Shown here: piece after piece, positions 34,421 through 46,020 of the stretch
Layout of the letters: each line of letters starts with the position of its first letter
Position numbering within the stretch: the first letter of the stretch is position 1
Source: Symbiodinium natans
Lineage: Eukaryota > Sar > Dinophyceae > Suessiales > Symbiodiniaceae
Length of the DNA stretch: 64,000 nucleotides
Direction of reading: 5' to 3'
NCBI GenBank assembly: GCA_905221605.1
Contig: CAJNDS010002737.1
Location: 224,032 to 288,031 of the forward strand
Made by a program: the position numbers and the translations under genes
The notes under the pieces: model-generated
Told to the model about the DNA's origin: nothing
The model's input: only the letters and a program-made list of their open reading frames with translations
The model's database searches: none

Positions 34421-37129
34421 TGTGGGAACATCCTCGTCTAGACAAGCACCGTGATGGACTATGGACAGGTTGGGAACAAGAACTGCAGGCTAAGCGGCGG
34501 CCAGTGATCTTCGATCATGCGGAGCTAACTACCAAGTTCAAGAGGGGGACTTGAGACAAGAGCACGTAGCTTTCTGAACAAGACGCATGCCAGCCAGAGT
34601 ACACATCCGACAGGCCAATAGCATGTCAATGGCACTTCCATCTTTTGGTCACTTCTGCAAACTTGCAGGGCTCCCCTTCTGAAACGCAGAGCTTCGCTTC
34701 ACGAAGTCATCCGCGAGCTATGAGACGACTGCCTTCGGAAAAACGCGGTCAGCAGAGTAAGACTGGGGGAGGACATCCTCTAGATTGCCGTAGCAAGCCC
34801 TGTATTTTGCAAACGGGACTGGCGCGCATGACTCAAGTTTGGTCCTCTGAGCGGCAAACTGTAGCATCTCCACATTTGGGTCAGTAAATGCCAGTAAACT
34901 TGATCGCAATCGCACCTGAACCTCCCAACTTTGCCGAACCATCTGGCCTCATCAAGGCTTCGACTGGAGAGGCAAGTCCTTGTACCTGTGAAAGACATTG
35001 TGCAACATGCTGCAACATGCTGCAACACTGCGCAACATTGTGCAACCACTTTGCCGCTGAACAAACAAACGAGCGCTTTGCACGTGATCACACCACTTGG
35101 ACGATTGAAGGCTTCCGCCACACCGGGCTTGTGACAATACCTCGCTTGCAACAGCAGACTCTGAGGAAGCAGAGTTTGACACATCTGCATCTTGGCTTCG
35201 AGCGGGGATGCTCTGTATTCACCTGTTGAAACATCAACGAAGTTCTAATGCTCGCTGGACACAAAGCAGCTTCAGGTGAACGATGGTGAAGGCCTGTTGG
35301 AGGGCTCCATCCGTACTCATGCGATGTTGTTGCAGGTTCCTCTCCATACCTACCAGCTTTACGGCATGCACTCGAAGGACCGTGTCTACAAGATCAACAC
35401 TCCAACCACGGCTTGGCGCGCCGTGACTGGATGCTTGTCTTTGCTCGCAACTTCAGGTACTTGTGGCGACCTTCGCCCTGAGTCGAAGCCAAGAAACATT
35501 GCAACTAAAAAAGCCTTGTCCGCCAAACAAGCTGCACCAAAAATCTGGGATACCAACGGTCCCGCTGACACCGTCATAAAGACTGTCACGCATGGTCTGG
35601 ATTTTGCTGTCGCTGTCTGCCCTGCAACCACATGAACTCCGAGTTTGGTTCATAACTTGAACATATGAGGATAAAGCTGCGGGCCCGTCCTCAACAGGCG
35701 TTGTTCCAGGAAGCATACGGCGGCGCTCTGCATGTCGCAGGGGAGACACTTGCGATGTAGACACACAGCCACATGCACTGTGGAACAGATTAAACTCAAG
35801 AACCTGCCTTTCGAGGGGAGAGTTGTGCATTCCTGTTCATTCACTAGGGATCGTGGCTCTCTGACTTCAAGCACAAAAACCACATTGCCTCGTGCAGCCA
35901 GGAAAGGGGCCGATGTTTGTATGGGCCTGGTCTTGCAGGAATTCAACGCAACTATAGACTATATTGCAGCAGGGACTACGCTACCGGGGCACGCGCTCTT
36001 GGAAGCTTCACAGTCCTTTTACAGTGCAGAAAATGCAACTCAATGTTGAGGTGGACCAATGTTCAGCGCGTCCTGATCTCTCCCTGAGACCTCCGAAACT
36101 CCATCTGCTTGTCTAGCATAGCCCATCGCAGTTTGTCCTCCAGAATCTCTCAAGTTCTGCTGCCGAGCTCCCGAAAGAATGTGCTAGAGGTATGCTATTC
36201 CCCCGCAAATCACATGTGGTCCCCGTACGCTATGTCCTCGGTTCCGATGACTTCATTCTGCCGCGCATTCCACAAGATGTTGAAGTTCTTGATGCGGCCC
36301 TGGACAGCCAGCAGCCTACCAAAACAACAACAAGGTAGTATTTGTCTCGGCCTGAACTGGCTCACTCTTGGCCTTGGAAATCTGACCAGGAATCTTCACA
36401 TACGCACGCACGCACACACACACACACACACACCCCAAGCCCGAAAGCTCTGACATTGACTTGGGCAGGTGCCATCTTGACATGGGCCAGTGCCACCGGG
36501 ACTTGAGCCACAGTGCTGTCTGAGATGAGACTCAAGACACCCGTTCTGATTGCAAGAATCCGGTTGAGCCACGCATCGAAGGTAGAAAACTCATTTTCGG
36601 CAGTAAACGTGCAAAATGGCTGAGAAAGCAGATCTCGGGGAACATACAACATAACACAAGCCTGGGCACAAGCAGTCGTATAGTCGTAGACTTGATTCTA
36701 AGCCGATGGACTCGTTATCAAAGAGAGCGAGAGAGAGAGAGAGAGGGCGAAAGCGGATTTGCACTTTTGAGCTGGTCGAAAGCTATCGAAGTCTGCAGAA
36801 AGCCCTCGTAAATAATTCATGTGAGGCATTGGCAACAAGCAGTGACTCCGGTGGTCTTTGCCACACGTACTTGGGCAGGTTTCCTGCCACACATTTTTGC
36901 AGCAAGATCTGCCTAGTTGCCCCTTCCGCACCAGCTAACATGCAATTCAAGCCTTTCTGGTTTAGCTGCTGCACCCGCGGTCGCAAAGCACAGTCAACAC
37001 GTACGGGCTTCTGGGTGTGTTAACCTGGTGAGCGGGATACTTGTCCAGACCTTCGCAGAACAATGCCTACATGTCTCATGTAGCACTGCTGCATCGGCGG
37101 AGTATCCCTCGAGAGGTCAGCAAGAGTTG
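34421..37129. other. exon-like fragments of an unknown plus-strand gene
   Basis: Two plus-strand stretches look like exons bounded by AG|G acceptors. At 35336-35455, VPLHTYQLYGMHSKDRVYK continues into INTPTT and recalls the 'PLHTYQ..SD.K.YR.QTP' segment of the RNA polymerase I second-largest subunit. At about 36190-36330 there is MLFPRKSHVVPVRYVLGSDD continuing for about 20 open codons. The polymerase match is weak and no other subunit motif was found nearby. Also present are a (CA)n run at 36408-36433 and a (GA)n run at 36722-36746. Confidence 0.3.
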
Positions 37130-37303
37130 TCACAACCTGGGCTCGAGCAGACACGTAGCTCCATGATTCTCAATGCAGGGCATCGTAAGCCGCATGCTGT
37201 CAGCCTTTGGACCGATTGCCGCAACCTCGACACAAGTCAGATTGAAGCACCCAACGAAACAACCTGTGAGCACGGACAGCACGGCCTGTATACCACCACC
37301 CAC

Positions 37304-38781
37304 CATATTGTTGTGGTCAAAGTTCTGCTGCTCTCTTCTTTTGGAGGTCTGCTCATAGATCTCCTTCACATAACAAGCCGCTGCTGCAGCAAGGACGTAG
37401 CACGGCATAAGCTGAGAAGATTTTCCAGCCTGCAGCAAGTGCTCGAATGCGTATTTCACGTTATGCGCCGTCACGGCGCTGGCCTTCTTTTCCCACGGTG
37501 CGAAGGCAGCTAAACGTCAAAGCTTGCCAGCAATCACGTCTGCAGCCGGCCACCTCCGCAAAAATCAACCCATGAAGCTTCGCAAACTCCTGCGCTGCGT
37601 CGTAGTAGACCTACGGACGGCAGATGAATTCTGCAACACACGACGTTGTCGACAAGAAATTCTTTGAAAAACTACAACTCCCACAAGCACAAGGAACGCC
37701 TGCCGGAGCGAAGGATCCTTTTCTACCAGATCGACCTTAACATATCTGTGCATCATGCAGGGGGTCACCATAAGTCACAAAAACTCCGAAAAGATAGAAC
37801 CACAAAAGGACGAAAGACTCATGCGAGCCTTGTTGCCAACGAGCATGATCACGATGTCTGGTTCTGCGCTTTGTCGCAGCTCCTAAAAAACGAATTTGCA
37901 TTGAATATTGTAGGAAAAAGAATGTTGCTTTCCATACGCCTCACCTCCATCCATTTTGCACAGCTCTTGAACGTCCCTTCCCTGGTTATATCGTAGACGA
38001 GCAAAGCACCAACCTGCCACGGATGTTTCTGAAACCTGTTCATATGATTTTTACATGGGTGTTTCAAGCAGCGGCTGGCGCACAGCTCGCCGGTAGTGAG
38101 CACTAGTGATCGCACGGTACCTCCACTGTTGTGCTTAACACGAATCTGACGAAGCTGCTGTCTTCCCACCTTTCTTGGCCAGCGGTGTCCCAGATCTGTG
38201 CTTTGACAGTACCGCCCACCTCTAAGCGCTGCACGCCACAGGGCCAGTGACAGCTGTCCAAGTGATGAATAAACCGATCACATGAGCTCACACTAAGCCA
38301 TCGACAGCAAGTGGCACAGTTCGGGTTGCAAACTCAACGCCGATCCTGACAAACACTACAGTGGCACATGCAAGATTCTTCAATTATGAAAACAAGCTCG
38401 GCATTGCACGTTGCCGTCGGGTTCTTCGGCAATGACCCCTTGATGTATCGCGACCTCTACTGCAGATTTCGTACCCCACTGAGGATCATATGGCCGGTCA
38501 ACCGAGCTGGTAACAATAAGTGTGTCTTCCCAACAGTTGCATCACCAACCTTAGACAGCGCTTGCACAAGGTATCGAAGGCAAGCGACCAGTGGCAAGAA
38601 CATGTTTTCCAACTTGGGCAACAACCAAAACAACCTTGTACAAATAGTCGTAGTCATCCTGTGGAATTGGTTGTCGCATGCGGTTGGCCCGTTGCACGAT
38701 ATCTTTGCCCAACGCCGACGCTTGCCCATCAGACACCCCCGTCAAAGCACAGTTGCAGCAATCCTCATGAGCACTGACCAT
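37304..38781 (-). CDS. Rab11-family small GTPase, 13 exons
   Basis: Membrane-traffic GTPase assembled from short exons: 38781-38779 (ATG only), 38658-38626, 38549-38515, 38454-38410, 38345-38306, 38219-38170, 38120-38084, 38013-37945, 37882-37829, 37735-37700, 37610-37554, 37483-37430 and 37363-37304. All phases join. Read in order they give the Rab11 signature: DDYDYLYKVVL, the P-loop GDATVGKT, TIGVEFATR (switch I), VKAQIWDTAGQER (switch II), YRAITSAHYRRAVGALLVYD, ELRQSAEPDIVIMLVGNK, VDLVEKDPSLRQ, FAKLHGLIFAE with ASA, TAHNVKYAFEHLLQ and EIYEQTSKR: 191 residues, where full Rab11 has about 215. Donors are GT ten times in the chosen structure, otherwise GC; all acceptors are AG|G. The hypervariable tail is not fixed: a possible last exon runs 37225-37130, and no clear double-cysteine prenylation motif was found. 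Confidence 0.88.
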
Positions 38782-38796
38782 GACTGACGCACTCTA

Positions 38797-38820
38797 CTGA
38801 AATGCCCCGTTGCTGAACTG
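38797..38820 (-). promoter_or_regulatory. putative spliced-leader acceptor upstream of the Rab11 gene
   Basis: On the minus strand GGGGCATTTCAG ends at 38797, 15 nt before the proposed start codon at 38781. The spacing is like that at the synthetase genes. Inferred from dinoflagellate trans-splicing practice; weak on its own. Confidence 0.3.
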
Positions 38821-39539
38821 AAATCATGCACATGCAACCATTGTGCGGGAAAACTCAATCGAAATCCCTCGAATGTTGGGTTCGACTTGAAATTTGTTTC
38901 AACAACACTTCTCCAAATTATCCGCAGTGATCTGCATACAAACTTGAACTGCGTCGATTTTTGACGTTTTTTGAAAAACGCTTACTCATACGATCTGAAA
39001 CTCGAAAGTCCAAGCGGTCACGTGCTCCCTGTGCCATAACAAATAAGATATAATGAAACCTGTGTTGTCACATGCTGCGCCCGGTGAACGTTGAAAACCT
39101 CTTGAAAATTGGGGCGCGAATTGTGCAACGCCTGTCCAGTGAAAGGGCCATCAAGGATGCTGCTCAATTCTCGGGGAATCAACTCGAGCAGGGCATCGTC
39201 TGCTTTTTCAATGTCGCAAACAAGTCTTTTCCTTCTACAAAAGCTTTTCGTCGTGCTGCAAAGCTAACTCTACGACAAGTGGAGTTGAAGCACAACACAC
39301 GAATTCCACCAACCAACGTCCTTGCAGGCCTTCTATTATGGCATGGGCAATTGCTGGCGATGCCAGAACATATAGCCAAATGAGCTAGCTCGCCCGCCCT
39401 GACAGTGTCCTGGGTTAACCCTTCCATGCAAGACCGCTTGAAAACGGAAAGGTGCGCCGTGAGGCCATGTTTGATAATTCTTGGTTGTTCTGCAATGTCT
39501 TTAGACCGTACCCACGGTGGGGGGGAGCCTCGGTTGCAC

Positions 39540-39690
39540 TTGGACTTTGCGTTGGGATTGGGCTTGGACTTGGACTTGGATCCGGTCCAATGGGCTTGGA
39601 CTTGGTCATCCCCTTTCGTTCGCGACGGTCATTGATGTGCGCACCTCCGACGTGTTTGGACTTGGACTTGGACTTGGACTTGGTCCTCCT
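39540..39690. repeat. TTGGAC hexanucleotide repeat
   Basis: Imperfect tandem TTGGAC units in two clusters (39541-39600, 39652-39684). The Leu-Asp repeats of the plus frames are its translation. Confidence 0.85.
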
Positions 39691-40394
39691 CTTGCTGGGA
39701 AGCGGAGGGCGCGCGTGGATTAGCACTTGGATGTGGACTTGAACTGAAGCTGGGAGCTGGTCTGGCAGGGGGGTTGGATTTAAGCTTGGTCGTTCTACCT
39801 GTGTTTTCCCTTGGGGAGAGATCGGGGTTGGGGCATCAGACCGCAAAAAGTAAAGCACCAGCACGCATCGCACCCGCTCTGTGTGATCTGTGTGATTTGA
39901 CAATCACGCACGGGTCCTTCACTCGCCCCAAGGACGGAGCACACAAGAGCACTGAAGTCACACCTGCCTTCACCCAAAAATTTTCAGACGGCGGCTTTCC
40001 ACGCAAGGGGGCGTCAGATATGTTGGAAGTGGTGTTAACTCTTTATGCCAGGCGCACTGCACGTTGGCGTCAATCAATACATTGGGGCGCACCATAGAAT
40101 AGAAAACTTGGGTGCACTTTCTGGTCCTCGAGGAAAAAGCACCGACCTCCAACAAACTTTGTTACAGTGTCCAGATCTCCTAACGTGTGGCCTCAGAGTT
40201 AAAGATGATGAAAACTCTAGTCTTCGGAGGCTGAGGTCTGGCAGCCCAACAACTGGAACAAGGTCACAAAGTTCGGCGACGCGGGTCACAGGATCAATCT
40301 CCAACGCAGAAATAAGAGGGATATATCTATACGCCACACTCCCATCGAGGTTTGCACAAAACCCATGAACGGAATGTCTGGCCCCGACGGGCAG

Positions 40395-40580
40395 CATGCC
40401 AGGTTCAAGTTCAATCCCCAGGTTCGAACTCTAGGCCCAAGGTTGAATCAAAGAGTTCAAACTGGAGTTGAACCTGGGGTTGAAAGGGCTCAACCGCTCA
40501 ACCTAGAGTTCGCACCCAGGGTTTCGAGATCATAGAGTTCCGAACCCTGGCTTCCAACTACAAGTTCAGGGGTTCCCAAA
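40395..40580. repeat. cluster of imperfect inverted repeats
   Basis: Motifs of the type GGTTCAA occur in both orientations. For example GTTCAATCCCCAGGTTCGAAC at 40407 is nearly complementary to GTTGAACCTGGGGTTGAA at 40462, allowing a stem with a loop of about 40 nt. Similar GAACCTGGGTT motifs recur at 54530-54570. Confidence 0.6.
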
Positions 40581-41945
40581 AACCTATGTGTGCGACAGCG
40601 GAAATTTAATCTTATTCTCCTGAACGCAAGAAGACAGGAAACGAGGGGATGGAATTTAAACCAATTCTTCACTTCTTCAATCATGTCGAAACATAAGCAC
40701 GAGAAACAAAAACAAGAGAATAAGTGGAAAACACAAACCGTGTTGTCAAGTGTCCCAAAAAAAATCTGCCCTCAGAAAAGCGCGAACATCAGGTTCTAAA
40801 GCGCCAGCGCCAACAAGGGAGCACACCCCGCGGGCTGGGGTTGAAGGTTTCGGGTTCAACTTAGGTTACGTATTCTCTGCTTTTCGAACATAAATGCAAG
40901 AAACAAATACAAACAACGAAGCAAGTCTCCAGTTGGAGACATATCAGTTGTCACACTGATAAGAACAGATACTTTGCTTGATCCGAGAAGGTATGCTCTG
41001 TATGAGGCAGTCAGACTGTCTGCAAACTGTGTGCACTATCTTGAAAACCCATCGGCATTGCCAATCCAGATGGCGAGCGAAGCGAGCGAAACACCGGAGT
41101 ATGTGCAATATTTGTGTTACTGCAAAAATCATGTTCAGCCACCCCAGCTCTCAACTGCACACGACATTCCCGTTGCGAACGCTTTCCTTAGCTCGATGTG
41201 CTATTAGCAAAGTCGATGCTAAAGAAACGCGAAGGATCCCCGCCAGATCCAGCAAGCCTGAACAAATCCTCCGCTCCTGGAAGGAAAGCGGCACAACAAA
41301 ATAAGAATTTGCAGGGATTGATGAACAGGTACTTCGGCCAGGGACCTGAGCCCGCGACCGCGCGCCTTTGGGGGGCACTGCCAGGCCATACAAGTGGCTT
41401 CACATGCACATTAAGTTTTTGTCACAAAAGGCCGAAACACGAATTTTGTAATCACACATCTGAGCAAAACACACAAACCGTATTCGAACATCATGTTCAG
41501 CCACCCAGCTCTCAACTTGGATTTTTTGCCTAATGGCAAAATGGGGGTGCGAAGCACTCTCCCACTATGTCTGTAGCCTCCGAGAAAAAATTGTGCAAGA
41601 AGCAGAACAGAGACCTTACAGTTGCAGAATCCATCAGTTGCAAAATCCATGAAACTCGACGTCTCAGCTGCAAGAAAACAAAGTAAACCAAACCTCCGGT
41701 CTCTAGAAGCCGCCAGCGTCAAGCGTCAAACGATTCACAAATATATAGAAGCCGCAAGGGTCAAACGATTCACAAAACTATAGAACAACAAATATTCAGA
41801 AAACATACAAAAGCAAAATCAGAGACAAACAAAAAGCCAGAAAAGAGGTCAGGAGAAAAAACCAAACCTGATAGGATCCACGAACCCGAATGCAGAAAGC
41901 AGTCAACTATAACGTAAATATAAAGCAATTTAAACGAAACGTCGG

Positions 41946-42117
41946 TGGCGGGCGGACGGACCACCATCACGGACCACCACCACGGCCCACCACCACGGAC
42001 CACCACCACGGACCCACCACGCACCACCGCCACGGGACCACCACCGCGGGACCACCACCATGGGACCACCACCACGGGACCACCACCACGGGACCACCAC
42101 CACGGGACCACCACCTC
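41946..42117. repeat. GGACCACCACCAC minisatellite
   Basis: About 170 bp of imperfect GGACCACCACCACG units. The same motif forms the array at 53376-53625, so it is a dispersed minisatellite family. It lies just 3' of the LINE remnant in that element's orientation. Confidence 0.9.
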
Positions 42118-42406
42118 TCACTCACTCACGCAGCTGAATGGCGGACGAGTCAAAGTCTGCCTAGCTGAGCACTCTGCTCTGGGAACATGATAAGATTCAG
42201 TCGCCTGCTGTCCTCCCCGATTGGAGTGGAGGCACTGACCCAATGCAGATCGCATGGGGATAGCCGAGGTGAAAGAACAGAACACAGACAAGAACACACC
42301 CCCGACCACCCACGGACCTGCGAGTAGCTGCGAGTACCCCCTCACTAATTGCCGGACGTGGGCGCCTTCACCCACGATCGTGGCATTAGCTACGGATTCG
42401 GCCAAC

Positions 42407-45050
42407 TTACTTGCTTTGGATTTCCTCCAACAGCGCCTGGAGCTCACGCTCAAGGCCGCCCTTGGGAGCTAAGCCAGCTAAGCCGAACATTTCTTCCCCT
42501 CCTTGCGTTTTGAACGCATGGAAAAAGGCGTCAGCTACTGCTCTCAGCTTGTCAGTAGTGGTCAGGTAGATCTTCACACGCTTGCCACCGTATGCAGGAG
42601 CTACTCGACAGTACAGCACATCCGTCAGCAACTTGTTGGGAGAGTCGGCTTCAGCAGCATGGGCTTCGACACGCTGCAACATCTCTCCGCTGAGACGCAC
42701 GGCTGCTTCAACTGTCAGCGCTGCCCACACATGGATATGTGGAGGGCCAAGGTCGTGGTGCTTCCCTGCGGCCTGAACGAGGTCATTGTACTTCTGACTG
42801 GCTTCCTTCGCCTTGGTCACGAAAGAGGCCGTAGATGGGATGAGGCAAGTGCCGACTGCAAGGCCCGTACGTCTGCAGACAGCTTCAAGTTGGACTTCAT
42901 GAGGAGCTGAACCGCCTTCAGGACAAGCTCGTCTTTCTCACCTCCAACTTGCGCGCGCTTCAGCGCCGGCCCGTTGGGAGTTCCAGCGTTTGCCGCCCAC
43001 TTATCCATGACGTTCAAGGAACTCTCGACTACGCTCTCACTATAGTTGTGCGCCCAAATGCTGCCCCAAATGATCGCGCAAGGCCTCAAGAGTCTCAAAC
43101 TGTGCGTCACACATGCTGCAGTCAAGATTGTCCGGAATATCTGGTGCCCTGTTGACAACACTAGACCGACCACTGCAATGCTGCTGTAGGAGGGAATTCG
43201 CCACATGTCTCCGCGTCGAAAAAACATTTGCAAAAACCTCCCTGCAGAACAAGCATTGATTTGTGACCACAAGCAAAGCTTCCATCGGCGAATGCTCATG
43301 TAGCTTGGTGCAGTGTATTGCCAAGGCTTTGCTCGACTTGAAAGCTCTACCGCACAGAGAACCATCTGGAATGTCGGGCAAGTCTTCGGGAGCCTGTTCT
43401 CCCTGCACTGAGGGGCTCTGGTATCCTGGTGGGGGGATTTCCACACAGAGAAACTTGCGCCGGAGAATGGGCATGTCAACCATAAGAAAATCCAGTCTAA
43501 CGTCATGGCTGAATAGGCGTAACGGCTTCCTGTCCACTGCGTTGGTGATATGCTCCAGATCGGCGATGTCCTGCAGAGCTTCGATATCATCAACCAACTG
43601 TTTGAGCCACGGATGCGCTGCAGAAGACAAGGAGCCATCCTCTTGCAGCGCGGGGGTTGTTTCAAACGGGAAGAACCCGAACATAGCAGCGAAAACATTG
43701 GAGTGAAGTTCTGGTTGTCGTAACAGACGTTGCCAGAATTGCAGGCGTTTGATACGCAGTTCCACGTAGACTCCTGCAAGCCCAAGATACCGCCAGACTT
43801 GTTGGTTGGGGACAGCTGCATACTTGACAGTACCGTCCGGCTGTTCTTCGCGCTTGCACGCGCTTCCCCGCATGAGGATCCGCCCTTTGGCCGCGACAAA
43901 AGCATCGAGGGCGTGTAGTCGGATTGACTGAGGACGAAGGGCGCCAAACCAGCCACAGCAGTCTCGAAGACCAATGCTCGGAAGACCATGTTGACGGACC
44001 GTTTGCTACAGCCTGTCCGCGTCCAAAATGAACCCATACTTGCCCAGGCTGCCTGAGCTTTGTCCAGGCGGTGCTTGCGAGCAGCAGTAGTGGAGCCATT
44101 GCGCGTACAGATCTCTCCCAAGTATTTGGCCTGCGGCACTGCTTTCCCCTCGAGTGGAGTCTTGCCGCAGTAGATTTCTCGCATCTGCTTGTGAGATCCT
44201 CTGCCAGCAAAATACGACACGATTTCTTGCTTGTCGCGGTTTTGCGCCATACCACCACTTGCGAGCACTTCGTCCAATTCCTCATCCAGGAAAGATGCTT
44301 GCGCTTGCAAATCCGCAGCCTCGTCGCAGATGACCTTAATGGCGAGGTCATCCGCGAAGACGGATGACGCAGTGTTGACATATTTGCAATTGACCGGATC
44401 ATATGCGCACATTTGGTGATAGGTGGAAGCTTGCGCTGCCCTTTGCAACCATTCGTCAACCAGGGGATGATACTGCTCCATGAATAAATCTGACGCAATG
44501 CTGTCGCCTTGGAGAGCACCACTGCCAACTGAAGGCAATATGGGCCCGTCAGCGGCCTGCAAGTGTATACAGGCAGCCTTGCGCCGTTGCTTGAGCAAAA
44601 CTTGATCTTGTGGCCGCATCGTCTTAGCAACCGCCGCCAGGTCCAGCTGGTCATGCAAAGGGGAATAAAAGGCATTTGCCACGTCTTTGTAAAGGGTAGC
44701 ATGTCCAACACCGGCAGCGCGCAGCCGCAAAATAGCCTCTTCGCGGCTTTTGTGTCTAACATAGCCGCACGCGTAATCTCGAGCAGCTTGCGACGTGCCT
44801 CTGCGCCACAGTGTGCGGTAGAAATGTTTGCCCATCGGGTCCAGCACGTTGATGACTCGGATGCCCTGACATAAGGGCTTGCCGTTGCGCTTGTCAAGCT
44901 GCGTGCCCTGCGAGCAATGCCACTCCAAGGGCGCTGATTCTGAGCAGCATCGTATGTGCACGAAGATGGCTGCTGTACGGGGTAGAGCCAATGTGAAAGA
45001 CACAGGACTGCACGTACGCCCTTTCGTTGCGTATGGAGCCCTCATACTAC
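42407..45050 (-). mobile_element. LINE-type (non-LTR) retrotransposon, 5'-truncated and frameshifted
   Basis: Minus-strand reverse transcriptase. The frame from 45045 carries LYKDVANAFYSPLHDQ (motif with the first catalytic Asp), GALQGDSIASDLF and SSVFADDLAIKV (FADD box), then the thumb region. Near 43890 the sensible reading moves to a second frame (43873-43040), which ends in two C2H2-like zinc fingers, CLFCREVF...H...H/C and CSMCDAQFETLEALRDHLGQH. After that the frame returns to the first (about 43040-42870, KWAANAGTPNGPALKRAQ) and then a third (42820-42407, with VWAALTVEAAVRLSGEM). At least three frame changes make it non-functional. There is no endonuclease domain: the 5' end is missing, directly at the edge of the (CTA)n array. 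Confidence 0.9.
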
Positions 45051-45054
45051 TGCT

Positions 45055-46020
<966 letters not shown>

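Larger units (their letters stand above)
38821..41944. other. unassigned region with low-order repeats
   Basis: No recognised gene. A plus frame at 39072-39383 (103 residues, basic, no motif) is the longest non-repetitive one. Contains a TTGGAC hexamer repeat (39540-39690), an inverted-repeat cluster (40395-40580), and a short direct repeat around ATCATGTTCAGCCACC (41127 and 41488). A stretch at 40640-40720 resembles 2880-2940 (both contain GAAACGAGGGG..TGGAATTTA), so a dispersed repeat is likely. Confidence 0.45.

Noticed and set aside
36109-36453. 114-codon plus-strand frame
   Set aside because: Runs through the (CA)n repeat, and the more convincing exon-like reading at 36190-36330 is in a different frame.
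40413-40430. GGTTCGAAC, a tRNA T-loop-like motif (another at 59796)
   Set aside because: The flanking five bases cannot pair and no acceptor or anticodon stem is found at the right distance; no tRNA or rRNA gene was seen in the window.
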